Source: Haliclystus octoradiatus
Taxonomy: Eukaryota > Cnidaria > Staurozoa > Stauromedusae > Haliclystidae
NCBI GenBank assembly: GCA_916610825.1
Contig: OU744448.1
Location: 26,992,107 to 27,056,106 of the forward strand
Length of the DNA: 64,000 bases
Reading direction: 5' to 3'
Shown here piece by piece: positions 1-12,900 of this stretch (position 1 is its first letter; the number at the start of each line of letters is the position of its first letter). The notes under the pieces are model-generated. The model saw nothing but the letters and a program-made list of their open reading frames with translations. It ran no database searches and was not told the DNA's origin. A program made the translations under genes and the position numbers.

Positions 1-1676
1 TACCTTTCCGATTACAAAATATTTTATTTGTTGTCTTGTAATAATTTTCGAAGGTGTTGCAGTCACTAAGTTCTGCTTTGTATTGTTCTCTCTGTTGCAA
101 TCTCACATTATTTGCAGCTTTTACAAGACCTATTCAAACCAGGTAAGTTGTGTGATACATGACCAATAAACCCTATCCCCTATCCTATTCTTCTCTGTTC
201 TGACATTGCTCCGTTGATTATTAGTTTGTCATTAATTTGAGCAAGTTGCGAACATTGAAAAGATGTAAAATTTATGACTATTATGAATAGACTGATCCAA
301 CAAAAATAAACCATTTTGATAAATCAAATGAAACCATTTCTTTGACGACTTTATTAAAAACTTTACATTGTCAATTATCTGCTGCTGCAGTTGCCAGTAT
401 TATATTAATATTATTAAATCGATCGTTCTCCTTCGTATGAAAACAAGATGGTCGCCGTCGATTCTCAAACCAAACCGAGATATGTCATTATCAAAAGTGA
501 GACAATCTCTTTTGTTTGCATAAGTTAAAGTAATCATGAGGTAATTAGAAATTAATTAATTTTTGGGAGGAAGTAATTATTTATTGTAATCAATTACTTT
601 TTCGGCTGAGGTAATTAGTAACATAATTAGGTTATTTTGAGGAGAAGTAATTTCTAATGTAATTTATTACTTTTCTAAAGTAATTCTCACATCACTTACA
701 GTCATACCTCTTTAATAGCTTCCTGAACTGTAAGAACCACATTTCTAAAATATCACAAAGGTTTTCTGCGATCTGATTGGTCGAAAGAGCGTGCATGAAA
801 TCCTAGGGTAAAACATGGCTCCGAAAACCGGGAAAAACCGCAAGCTCCAAAAAGTTTGATCTGTGATAAAATACAGAACTTATAACTTTTTGATAACAAT
901 CCAATAAATATGTCAATAATGGCTACGATTTACAAAACGACATTTAGCTCAAGATGTTTATATTTATTGAAAAGTGTGGTAAATGGGTTATTGGTCGTGT
1001 AACATGCAAAATAAAAACACGGAATGAAAGACAATTATAGGCTACGCTGTTTCAAGGTAAACCTAAACTTTAAATAACAATCACTGCATTAATTTGCTAA
1101 AGAACTATTGTACCACTTATATTACAGACGTTCTTATATATGTCTTTCTTTATTCGACAATATCTATCTTGTTGTGGGATTCTCTTTGCTTGGTTTATGA
1201 ATTGAATTGAATTTTAAATTGTGAATTCATGAATTGAAATTTGCCGTCGAATGAGATTCCGACATTTGTTTTATTTTAGAATAGGGTTACCACATGCTTG
1301 CAAATGTTTGTATTCATATTTACTAAACGAGAAAAAGTTAGGAGACACTCGGGAATCTAAAAATCACTCGCTCGTAGCTCGTGATTTTTAGCGCTTCACT
1401 CGTGTCTCCCAACATTTTCTCGTTTAGTAAATATGAATACAAACATGGCAAATATGTGGTAAAATAACCCTTTAGTATTATAGTGGCCACTTCAATTACA
1501 TGGAAAAATCATTATTCATTTGAATCAACTCTGTAAACAAAGGTCACCAATATAGTGGTCATTTTATCCGGGTTTAATAATTGCATTAGGTACATCTACA
1601 TTAAATCTCTCTAATATTACATCAGTTACCATATCATCAGGAAAATAACTCATTTGATGCTGTTTGTTAAAATTAG
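1..1676. other. Upstream region or intron of POLR1C, no exon recognised
   Basis: The first visible POLR1C exon starts inside the protein, so this stretch is probably intron of that gene. I looked on the + strand for the missing N-terminal part, which in the family ends just before the VPxMA motif with an FRRILLAE-like sequence, and did not find it. The stretch holds the fold-back element at 1280-1472 and otherwise AT-rich sequence with no supported gene. Confidence 0.5.
1280..1472. repeat. Fold-back (long inverted repeat) element, copy 1
   Basis: Two long arms are near-perfect reverse complements around a short centre: the left arm contains TTTGTATTCATATTTACTAA and the right arm contains its complement. 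The outer ends (AGGGTTACCACAT on the left, ATGTGGTAAAATAACCCT on the right) continue the inversion with small gaps. The same arm sequence recurs at 22511-22665, so this is a dispersed family and not a chance palindrome. It has no coding capacity, which fits a nonautonomous MITE or fold-back element. Confidence 0.8.
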
Positions 1677-4600
1677 GTTCCATCAATGGCAATTGACAAA
1701 GTTTTCATGTATAATAACACATCAATCATTCAAGATGAGGTAGGCTAATATAAGTTAAAAATCATTTGGCTTAATTTCATCACACATTGAATTTATTCTT
1801 TATGATTGATGCTAAATTGTCTGTTAGAAAATTTGGATGGCAGATATATATATATAGTAGATTCGAGGTCTGCGGATCTGATCTGAGACCGATCCGATCG
1901 GCTTGTTTTCTGGATTCAGATTGTTTTTTTATTCTCGAATCGGACTTTTCCAGGATGTCTTCGGATCAGATCGGATTTTTGATATCCTTTATACAAATAT
2001 TATGCTGAGTTATTTGGGCTATTTTGTATGAAAATTTGATAAATATTTCACTGTTTTGATATCATTACGATGATAAATATAGTCAAAGATTATAGATTGC
2101 ACGGATCCGAATTCTGTTGCAGATTCTCAATGCAGAATCCGACTATTTCAGTTTTTTTTTGGCTTAATTTGCATTCGGATCGGATTCAGATTGAAAGTGT
2201 TTTGCGCACATTTGGATTACTAATGCCCAATTCGATCCGATGCAGACCTCTAATACCAATTGTCAACGCTTACCAGTCAATCCGTCCTCAATGTGAAACG
2301 TCCACGCTTTCAACTGACAGTTCAGTTAAGTTATAATATTAATTTAACTAACTAATGTAAGATAAGTTTTCTAATCATCCTTCATGGTAATATAAACTAA
2401 AATATAATATAAAATAAAATCCCGAAACTATTTAGAACATTTTAAGTACCAGACTCTATCAAAACATAAAAATCTTCGGTATTTGCTACGAAACCTACTC
2501 TTTTTGTATCGATACAACTATTTCATTTATGAATTCATGCACAAGAACACCTTTAACAATATATAATCTCAAGTATTAGGCTTGAATAGAGTTTAAATAC
2601 GACTGGTAGGCCTACATCAATTTTTTGATCAATAACTTTACACGGTGTAGCTGGATATCTTGTCAACTAGTACTACCCAGATTCCAGGTAAAACATAACT
2701 TATCTACTCCTACTGAGGTACCACATTCCAATTTAGTATGCCTAGGTCTGCCTACCTGATCAATGTGCTTTCAAATTATTTTTGCCTCATCTCACATTCT
2801 CATATGTTCGTTGCATGTCATCTCCTCTGATGGATTAAGTAAAGTAATGTAGACGGTGTTGCCCCACCGAAGGCACCCGTACCACTCCTCTATTTCTAGA
2901 TGAGTGGCTTTTTTCACTGAGAGCAATGATTTTAAACGCTCTTTGTTGATGTCAGCCGCGACACTGCAGATCAATTTCAACAGATTTCATGGCAGATAGG
3001 TCTCAATTTTCAATGCGCAATAATGTACCGCAGCTACTCACAATGAAATTCTCTCTGCACCATTCCATCCACCACCCTAAGATGGTACTCATTTGAGGTT
3101 TCAGATAAAGTCAAAGCTGAGTTGACCTTCGGGAGATTTAAACCACAGTCAATCAGATATGATCTAAGATGTAGTCCGGCTGCTCTGCCATCTGAGCTAA
3201 TCCTCCTTTGCTTTGATGGATTTGTTCTCTTCAATATTTCCAGGTTCTTGCTCATCGTCTAGGAATGATACCAATTTATGCAGATTCCAGAGAATTTGAA
3301 TATTTACAAGGTATGAAATATTTCATAGGTTTATAAAAAAATTATAAATTCATTATTATATGGCTAGGCTCTTATCAATTATGCACCAAAGAGTTTCTTC
3401 CCCAGAGGAATTCAAAATTATTGAGGGTAAATCAAATCTACAGTCTACATATTCTATCTTTGCCTCCCTGGCTCACAAAATGGTAACGGTTTTGCACAAT
3501 GCAAACCATTTTCATTAATATTGCAAAGTCGTTTGACTCATTTTCCCAATATACCTTTTGAAGCTATAGAAAGGTTTGGAAAAAGCAGCGTTGGTGAAAC
3601 TCCAACTCCACAATTCTATTATGATTTTTTGGTTTGTAGCCAAAAATAATCATCAATTGTTACACAACATCAATCATTTTAACATTTGATAGATAAGATA
3701 AGATAAGATAAGTGGTATTTGATTTGCTTAACAAATTGTTGACTAGTTTATAACTTTATTACCATATTGTCACATAAACTGTTAGAGCAAATATAGCCCT
3801 ATTTTATTTTTTGTTTTCTTGTCAACGTTTTTTTAGATGGTGAACCAGATGAAAGCACTACTCTTGAATTTGAATTGAAAATCAAATGTAAAAAGAATCC
3901 GAAAGCACCAAAAGATTCAACAGATCCTGATGAACTCTACTTGAACTCAAATGGTGAGAAGCTATCATACGTCAATTGGCATTTCATTTTTCATAACTTT
4001 GCAAAATCTTAACCTATAAAATAGAGTTTCCAAAACCGTTTGTTCATCCATCATTTCATCATTTTTCAACCAAATATTTTGTACATGGTATTATCAGAAC
4101 CATTGATATTTAAATTAGGTTATCGTATATGTTTCGTTTCTATTTGCGGTTTACCCTTTTGTAGAATAAAACAAATATTTTCCATGGCTTTCTTTTGCGG
4201 CTCCCGACTGCAAACTAGCAAAAACGAGGGTCTCCCCCTATTCGAAGGTAATTTAACTCTGCTCAAAGTAACCCAGCAACGCAGGAACCTTATTCTAGTT
4301 TGGTTCATTTTACCCTATTGCAAAATAGGCCTATAACTTTGAGAAAATATATCCATCATACTTTTTTGGGTTTTAGTGACAACAAATGATATGAAATGGA
4401 TACCTCTTGGGAATCAAGCTGAGAAGGTAAAGTCTAATATTCAAGATCTGTTTATTATAATAAATCGATATTGCTGATTCGATTTTGATTGGCCTACCCT
4501 AATCCCTACAATTCTAGATGTTTGAATTATGACGTCATATTATGAGACAGTATGCCTAGTTATGGTGACAATAACAGACAATAATATTATCACCTTGGTT

Positions 4601-7600
4601 TTCTGGTGTGTAAACATGCTGTGGCCGACAGTGTACAAGAAAATTCGGGATCCTGGGATCTAGGTGTATTGTTTTCTTGAGTTGTGCCACATTGAAACTT
4701 TTGTTTCCTTTGCATAATCCACATTGTAGGCATATTGAGATTAATAATACAATAGTTATTGAACTTGATACTTCATATTACCTTCAGCGTTATCAGACAT
4801 CATGTCCGTATTATCTACTGAAGCCATAGGCGTTTATGTTTGGATCTTATAGGTCCCACATAGCTGTATCTTTATATAATTTACAATTATGTAGAAATAA
4901 TTCACACTCGCATACAAATCATCTCTTGACTACTGTGACTGTAAACCATAGGCCCACTGCTAGACAGGTGAAGTTATTATTTCTACTGTAAGCCTAACAT
5001 TGCCTGAGATGTATTCACCTTTTTATGTTATAGTATGGACAAAATGGAATTAAACCTGTTCACAATGACATTTTAATAGCAAAATTACGACCTGGACAGG
5101 TAAGACGTATTCAATAAAGAAGATATTTTTCTTTAGGCATGCAATTCCTAATTTTGTTTTCATTATGCCTTTTGACCAACATTTGCATTTTTCATTATAA
5201 TAGGAAATTGATCTGCGGATGCATTGCTATAAGGGTATTGGAAGTGATCATGCAAAATTCAGTCCTGTTGGTACGTAGAAAACAACTCTAAGATTAATTT
5301 TTATTTTTAGGCTCTCTAAAAATCTCATCTATTTTCTCACAAATAGAACATTTCATCACAAGCTATAATGATACACAAAACACATGCCACTTTTATCCTT
5401 ATCTAGCTATTATACACAATCTCCCTATTATATTTCTATATTTAGACTTTCTGCAAGATGTAGTTTAATGTTTTAAGACAATATGTATTCAATAAGGTAG
5501 CCTACTAAGAACATAATAATCGGCTACTTTTGAATAACTTTATATGTAAAATCATTGTAATTTTAATCTCTCTGATTTTTTTTTAAGTTTAATTTTTAAC
5601 ATATTACTTGTTTAGTATACAGTAGGCCGATAGGCCTATAATTTTAATAAACAATGCTACCATTATATTAACTAAATAGTTCACACTTTCTGTGAACTAT
5701 GATCTCATAGCTTCACGAGCGACATGTAGGGAGAAAATGAGGAGGCATCAGAAAATCACAAGCCGCCTTGGCGAGTGATTTTCGCCTTCGAGTTTCTCCT
5801 GAAATGACTCGAGGGAAGGTATGAGACCGTAGTTCACGGAAAGTGCGAACTATTTGGTTTAGAACATAACCAGCTCCAATTTTTGACTGTTTGGTACTCT
5901 TTTCAAGACCACTTGTTGATCTTACAAACCCTGATCAACTATGTAATTCTCCTATACTCCTTCTGTTTTTTTTTACTGCTTTGATGTCGTGAGATAGCCT
6001 CATAGGCGTTAACCAATCAGATTGCAAGAATTATCCGTAGCAAAACCTTGCTATGTTCTAATTGTTTTAGTAGAAACCAACTAGTGGTACAAGCCAAACA
6101 CATCAAAAGAAATAAATTCCAACTATTTATTCGCTTCTGGCATAATTAATTTTTAATACAACCGTCAATCAAAGGCATCCATGACGACTGCAGCGTCGTG
6201 ATTTGGAGGATGAATTTTAATTTGACTAGATTCAGATTTAATTTTCAAAACAAAAAAGTTGGATATTAATACTGGCTACAAATTTACAGCCCCACAAAAT
6301 AGCAAATTTGAGCAAGGTAACTATTGTGTATCTAAAAATACATAAATGTTTGCAGTTTGTAATATAAATGTTTGTTGTTTATAAACTTTTGCTGACTAGT
6401 GAACTGATTTATATCTGCAATAAAGTAGCGACGAAAAAATTGTGAGGAGATCGTTAAATAAGATTAAAATTGTATATGCATAGGCCTACCATTGAACAAC
6501 TTCATCTCATATTTTGCTACTTGTTTTGTTTTCTTGGGGACGGAAATTATAATTTAATCTCGTAATTCATATGAAATTTTGATTCAAAAACATTTGCGAA
6601 TCGCTTGTTTACTTTTTGAAATTTGCGAGGGAACTTGCCAGTGTTCACTATGAGAAAATAGTGAATGATGGAGCAACCAATCAGGATGCAGATCATCGAA
6701 TAGTACCCTAGTCGGTTTCGACCAATAAGTGATAGTAAAGCAAACTTTGAATTTACTATTATGATTGCTAATGTCATGTGTAACTAGACCAAGGAACACA
6801 TTTCTAAATATCCTGCTATTTGCTTTTCTTAATTAAACTGTGCTCATTTATTTGTATGTCTCTTTTTTTACAACTTAGCAACAGCATCATATCGATTATT
6901 ACCTCAAGTCGATCTTCTCGAACCAGTTATCGGGGAGCTTGCTGAAAAGCTAGTAAAGTGCTTTTCACCAGGAGTGATAAAACTTGACACAATTAACGGT
7001 AGGCCTAAACATTTTTCAACGCATTAACTTTACTTCAAAATTAACTTGAACCCATCGCAAAATGAAGACTGTTAGGCTAGTCCTAGTCCTCAAATTATTG
7101 TGTTCATTCTATTTATGCACTTCACAATTAAGGAGGTTTGGAACAGTAGGGCCAATTTTTCATTCTGTTGCATTTTTAAAAAATTTCAGCCTAGGTTGTT
7201 TTTTGGGCTATAGGGTTTCAGGTTTACCCTTTTTGTTTGTACAATATAATTGTACAATCCAATAGTCAAGTTTACTATACATTCTGAAATTTCTCACTCT
7301 GTTTTTTTTTTTAATTCTGAAGTAATAGCGTCGCCATTTCATGGTGTTTTACAATTTGTAGGTGTAAAGCATGCTAAAGTCAAACATCCAAGAAAAGACA
7401 CTTGCATGAGGGAGATTTTTAGAGATGAGGTAAGCTAGGATTGCATGACCTAGTAAGCACGCCCTGCAAAATTCCATGAGCTCGTGAACAGTTCATAAAC
7501 ATTTATTTGTGGGTTCATGAACAATTCATGAACTGTCACTGTCACAAAGAGTTCATGAAAGTAAAATTGCCTGAAAGTTCATGAACAATTCATAAACTGT

Positions 7601-9451
7601 CCATGAACAGTTCATGAACTTTCATTCAATTTTACGTTCATGAACTTATAAACTCTTTGCAGGGCAGGAATACTTCACATTTCAAGGCATCATAGGTGAA
7701 GTTGAAAACATTACACTTTTTCGTTCAAGTTTGTATGCAGGCTCATGTAGGCCCACCAATCTACCATAGGGCGGCAAGTTAATACACAAAATCCCTGAAC
7801 TGACAGTTGAACCGAAGTCTAACAAAAAGTAAGATGTATGTCAAAACATTTAGAATGCATAGATGCATTGCCAGTCCAGTTTTACTGGTAACCACTGTAA
7901 GAACATGTAAGAACAATACATGTGTACTGAAATGTCATAGCAAAAATTCCACAAAATCACCAGCAGTTGGCTTTAATTATGTAATTTAAACTTTCAGATT
8001 ATCCAGCGTGTGTTGAAATTCGCTTTAAAGACATTCATAAATTTCACCAACATCGTTAATATTCTATTGTTGTCGGTGTAGTTGGCCTAGTAGCCAAATG
8101 ACTTTCAATTTTTGCCGGCATGGATGAAATTGATGAAAATACGAGCCTTCTTCTGATTGGTTGATAATGACGCAGTTCGACTCAGGATTGTGCTGGATTG
8201 ACTTAGTCATGAACCCTCAAATATTGCCGAAGAAAATGTAGGTGAAGATCATGGTGGCGAAAATAAAAAGTCACTTTGCCTGGGCTTTAAGAACATTCAT
8301 AACAAAAACCTTACGGAACTGTTTCTGCCAAATCATCCTTGTCAACAAGTTGTCATAAAATGTTGATATGAATGATTGAATGAAGAAGGCCTAATACCCC
8401 TGATCCAAAAAGTGCCTGAATCCCAAAATCCTTGTAACATCACTAAGTGTGATTGTTGTTTCCTCTTGGAAATTAGTTTTTCAAAAGTTTGAATGCATTT
8501 GAAAATTTCCTCTATTAACAAGTAAACAAGTTTTCTTGTTGCAGTGAGTACAGGTCATCCTGTACTCAATTACAACCTGTCACAATTTTGACGAAACCCA
8601 GTTGTAATATAGAATACTATGCCGAGGACTAGCTAATCAAACTTATTTAATCCAATCAATCTCTCAAATGTTTAGGATTTGAAAAGAATGGTGAAGTTGT
8701 CAAGAATTAGAGATCATTTCATTTGTAAGTGAATTGATTATTTGTAGGCTATGAATGTAAAATCCTTTAATTTGGAAAATTTACTTTTCAATGTCATTAT
8801 ATTATTTTATACACCATGAATTAAATACCGTTCATGGGATCCTATGATAACTCTTCATCAGTTTTATCAGTTAATAAACTATTGAATATGGCTCATAATA
8901 CAGGTTCTGACAAAAGTGGGAATCCTTCAAAGTGTTGACCCAAGAGGGCTAGAGCAAATTCAGAAGAAAATTGATATTTCTATGATCTATGGGCCAAGCT
9001 TCAACATCTAAAACTCAGAAGAAAATAATCTAGGATTCCAAAATGCTATTAAACCTTTTGTCAGTCTCAGGGGTCATTTTAATTAAACACTACTTGCGGA
9101 CAATTTGTTTTTCAAAATCATCTTAAGTGCATTCAGCCTTTCAGTTGGGTGTGCGTCAAAGTGGCATAGATATTGCCTCAGAGGATTGGTTGCGGTATTT
9201 AAGAAATTTAAGACAATGCAGTGTACGTAGTTAGTGAATCTTCCCATGAAAAATCAAAAACTTTAAGCCCTCCCTCCATCAAATTGTGTAAATAAAACAC
9301 AACTTACTGACACATTTTTGTTGTTTTAGTTTCAGTTGAGTCAACCGGTGCTCTTCCCCCAGAAGCTCTAGTTTCACAAGCAATAAAAATATTACAAATC
9401 AAAAGTGAACATTTCCTAAATGAAATCAATTCATATGGATCAACTAGCTGA
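1677..9451 (+). CDS. POLR1C: RNA polymerases I and III subunit RPAC1 (AC40), 5' part missing
   Basis: This encodes the alpha-like assembly subunit shared by nuclear RNA polymerases I and III, which pairs with the AC19 subunit to nucleate the core. Ten exons are visible: 1677-1739, 3244-3310, 3837-3953, 4377-4426, 5034-5099, 5204-5270, 6879-6998, 7362-7429, 8676-8724 and 9330-9451. All have AG/GT borders and matching phases, giving 262 codons plus a TGA stop. Recognisable family blocks in order are [113 protein letters not shown] and [14 protein letters not shown]. The family is about 346 residues in human, so roughly 75-80 N-terminal residues are missing. They should lie upstream of 1677 and probably before the window. 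The gene is convergent with TARBP1. Identification is firm; the 5' end is unknown. Confidence 0.95.
3040..3207 (-). mobile_element. tRNA-derived SINE, copy 1 (antisense in POLR1C intron)
   Basis: Read on the - strand it begins with a tRNA-like A box (TTAGCTCAGATGGCAGAGC). A B box (GGTTTAAATCTC) follows about 60 bp later, then a non-tRNA tail beginning GGTCAACTCAGC and TTGACTTTATCT. The same tail follows a B-box-like sequence at three other places in the window. The spacing and order of the boxes are those of an RNA polymerase III promoter. It is not a functional tRNA: the acceptor stem does not close and the body diverges after the B box. Confidence 0.8.
3690..3712. repeat. Short GATAA tandem repeat
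   Basis: About four to five tandem copies of AGATA/GATAA lie in the intron just upstream of the third visible POLR1C exon. The repeat is too short to assign a role. Confidence 0.7.
5671..5858. repeat. Fold-back element in POLR1C intron
   Basis: The left arm (AAATAGTTCACACTTTC, then GTGAACTATG and CTCAT) is inverted on the right (TATGAGAC, then TAGTTCACGGAAAGTG and GAACTATTT). The centre carries a second inversion around AAAATCAC and GTGATTTT. The structure resembles the fold-back elements at 1280 and 22511, but the arm sequence differs, so it is a separate family or a diverged subfamily. Confidence 0.7.
7461..7665. mobile_element. GTTCATGAAC-palindrome element, copy 1
   Basis: The ends are inverted (CCCTGCAAA on the left, TTTGCAGGG on the right). 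Between them are about eight units related to the 10-bp palindrome GTTCATGAAC, such as GTTCATGAACAATTCATGAAC. It lies in the POLR1C intron between exons 7362-7429 and 8676-8724. Other copies with the same end and core design occur at 10623, 14779 and 32987, with a degenerate one at 30705. There is no ORF and I see no clear target-site duplication. It looks like a nonautonomous DNA element; the superfamily is unknown. Confidence 0.75.
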
Positions 9452-9515
9452 CATTTGTAATGCATATATTTCATATATTTGATGTATTGTTTAATTGTAT
9501 TATTTTAAATGTTTA

Positions 9516-9521
9516 AATAAA
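9516..9521 (+). terminator. POLR1C polyadenylation signal
   Basis: A canonical AATAAA lies 65 bp after the POLR1C stop codon, in AT-rich sequence typical of a 3' UTR end. It is the first such hexamer downstream. Confidence 0.65.
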
Positions 9522-9915
9522 TCTGCTAGCTAATGTAAAATTACATTTCATAAACTTTAATTGTAATACCGGCTAAAAAGATAAATATTTATGAATGTTA
9601 ACGCTCTTATCTTCTAAAATTATTCTCTACCAATAAGTTTATACAGGCAAATACTGTGTAGCATCTGAAAGCCTTTTTATGAGTGGATTTTATTGGCAAT
9701 TTATTTAGCAAATGCTAACTTACTCTAGCATGTTATGTTCAACAGACAGTGTGTCAAACAATATTGCTTTCTGTAAATATGATTTCTGCAAATCCATAAA
9801 AACGTTTGACAGTACTTTATATCAAAAACAGCTATTTTCCAAACTATCGTAGATGAAAATTGAAAGTTCGCCCTTGGTATTTGTTAGCAAATAGCCTCTG
9901 ATATCACTTAAAATA

Positions 9916-9921
9916 TTTATT
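9916..9921 (-). terminator. TARBP1 polyadenylation signal
   Basis: AATAAA on the - strand lies about 70 bp downstream of the TARBP1 TGA stop, within the convergent gap with POLR1C. Confidence 0.6.
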
Positions 9922-9991
9922 TCAATAATTCGAGAAGACCAATAACTTCTCCCATTCTAGTTTAAAATCTACACTGTAAGTCTATAGGTCT

Positions 9992-12900
9992 TCAGAGCAT
10001 TTGTTTACAATACTCCCATATAGCTATTGCACCACTTGTGTGGACATTCAATGAACGGATAATACCACTTTGGGGAATTTCAATACATGTGCTCAGTTGT
10101 TGAATTATTCTGACTGGTATGCCTGAAATCGAAACAAAATAACTGAGTTAATATTAGTGTACACGGTTCAATAATTGTTATTTTACATATTGTGATTGCT
10201 TCATTTGAGCCACCAAAAGGTTAGATATAACAATTTGAATAAATAATGATCAATCATCATTTTCAAACGTTCAGGTTCAAACATAAATTCAATGTAATTT
10301 ATTCATCAAAAATTCTTCTTCCAATATCAACAACTTTCAAAACAATAGAACAGTAGATCTGTATTAATTTTAATTTTAGCTTGAAGTAGGTTACATTTTT
10401 ATGGCTTAATGACATCCAGAATGACAGATTGGATGTATGGATAATAAAATCCCTGGATGCTATTACATTCATCCTTTAAATACACATTCTATCAATAGCC
10501 TGTGTGTAATAGTCAACTGGTATATCTAAAGAACTGACCACTATATCTACGTAGCCTTTACATCATACAGGTTGACCAATATAATATTGTTTTCAGATGC
10601 ACATTATCAAGTCTATAGACAGCCCCTGTAAAAAACAGTCCATGAGTTCATGAACTGTTCATGAACCTTGAATGGCCCAATACTTTGCACGGCAATTCAT
10701 GAACTGTTCATATCTTCATAACAAAAATCATAAAAATGAGGCTATCTATCAGTCATCCCCTAGTTTCCACAGGGGCAGTGTTTGATAAAAAGGGGGATTC
10801 TAAGACAGAGAGAATAAATTGTAAGAAAAAGTTAAAATCCCGAATAATGTAGACGTATTGTACCCACCTTCTTTTTCATTGCCAAGAATCAATAATGTTT
10901 TCTTATTAAATTGATAATCTTGCATTTTGACACTCTGTGCTGTTTGCTCAAGGCCTACAGCAGTATAACCTTGTCTGACCATAGATTCAACATATTCTTC
11001 TAACTGCCTTGGCATCACCTGTTCAATATTCATCCATTTCTCAGACGTAACACTTAATGCTTTAAAATTACTATCGTCGACATAATGATAACTACCAACA
11101 ATAAATGTTGAAGCACCCAATATTTCACACGTTCGACATAATCCACCAAGATTTGCTGGTCGGTCGATTAATGATGCGCATACAATTAATGAAGGCTTGT
11201 TGATTTTTTTCATAACGTGCATACTTCTTAAAATTGGATCATCAACTGGTGGTATAACTTTTGATGGTGTAATCTTTTTCTGAACATCAAGCGATACACT
11301 GGGGTTTGCACCTATTGACGAATCAAACATACAAGCTTAGTAAAAAAAGAAAATTATAATTGAATGTATTATAGAATCATTACTATTATACAGTCAAACA
11401 TGCGATTACATTCACCTTTCTATAGTGACCATTCAAGTAAGGGACCATTCACAATAGGTCAACCAATCTAGAGTCAACTTTGGATTTCCTTCTCCTAGCC
11501 TTCCCCTTTCGTTAACTTTCTTAATTGAAAATTGTTTCTATTAACAGCTGAGATTTTAATATTGAATAATGAGGCAAAAAATGGTATTCATGTTTCACTG
11601 TTGACGCAAAAATGAAAATGAAAGGACTCAAAAACGTTTTTGAATTACTCATTTTTACTCAGCTAGAAGCTTTTGCTTGCTGGGGTAGTTGGCTAATTAA
11701 TTGATTTGGGCCAATCATGAAGGCAACCCTACCAAAGACCCAGAGGGAGAAAGTTCAACACCTAGATACGTTTTGCTTTATAAAGGCAGTGCATAACCTT
11801 GATATAACACCCTTACCTTTTTCAAATTGATTGACTTTTATATGACTTTTGCTGGCTGATAATTTAGGTAAACCATCACGAAGACTGAATTGACAACAAG
11901 GACACTTCAGTACAGATTCTAAATGATCAAACTCTTTTATATCAATAAATTCATTTTCAGCCACATTACTAAGTTCTAGAAACGTCTTAAAAATAACTTC
12001 CAAGGAAACATGTTTGGACGGTTTGAAATCAGAGAAGAAGAAATCTTCAATATATTGCTGCCTTTGTCGTATAGCACAGCTTGTATGCTTATCTCCAACA
12101 AACGAACTTTGTAAAACACTGTAATTATCTAAAAGTTTCTGGCATTTTCTTTCACCAAACTCATCCCAAATACCTTTCATAGCAACAAACGCATTCATAC
12201 GGACTCCAACATGTTGAACTTGTGTCCATGGTAACAGGAAATCTAATAATTTAGCAGATGTATTTTCAAATTCATTATCTTTCATTAAGAGTGTCGAGTG
12301 ATATGCAATCATTATCAACGAACTCAAGTTAGTAAGACGCCTTTCATTAGCAGTTGATAAACGTTTCCAAAACAAAACATGTAGAGATGGACAATGATTC
12401 AATATTACAATGATAATCCATTCATTCATGTGACGTATAATTGGTAAATTATCAGTCAGTAACATTGTATAAACCATTTCAGAACATTGATTTAATTGGT
12501 CTTCATTAAAATAATGGAGAAGAACTAAGATAGTTTGCATTGTTCGAATTTTGATTCGATGTACTAATGAATCAGGATAGTAACGGTGTTTTTTCTCAGA
12601 AATGATAAGGTCTGCTTTGATCAGATCAGAAATCAAACAAAAAGCCACAGAAACATCACCGTTTGCACACAACTCAATCAGCAATGATAAAACTTGAATT
12701 CTAACACTCTTATCTTCTACTTCGTTAAATCTGTTTGCTTCTGAAAATACATCTTTAATTAATTCAGAATTAATAGTTGAAGAAAATTTTGAAATATTCG
12801 ACTTGGCGAATTTTGATGCATTTTGTATGATATAAGCATCTCGTTTATGAATAGGACCAAAAATAACTGCATTTTCAAGAATAACAATTAACTTTGACAT

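Larger units (their letters stand above)
9452..9991. other. Convergent intergenic region between POLR1C and TARBP1
   Basis: These 540 bp separate the POLR1C stop from the TARBP1 stop. They hold one polyadenylation signal for each gene on opposite strands (see the separate entries) and no gene of their own. Confidence 0.8.

Noticed and set aside
118-142. Possible 25-bp exon with good splice sites (TTTGCAG acceptor, CAG|GTAAGT donor)
   Set aside because: No frame matches the expected POLR1C N-terminus and it is too short to support alone.
448-520. ATG with a fair context and short frame MVAVDSQTKPRYVII
   Set aside because: It does not resemble the POLR1C N-terminus and has no clear donor joining to 1677 in phase.
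3180-3207. tRNA gene
   Set aside because: A and B boxes are present but the cloverleaf does not close and the same tail follows in other copies; it is a SINE.
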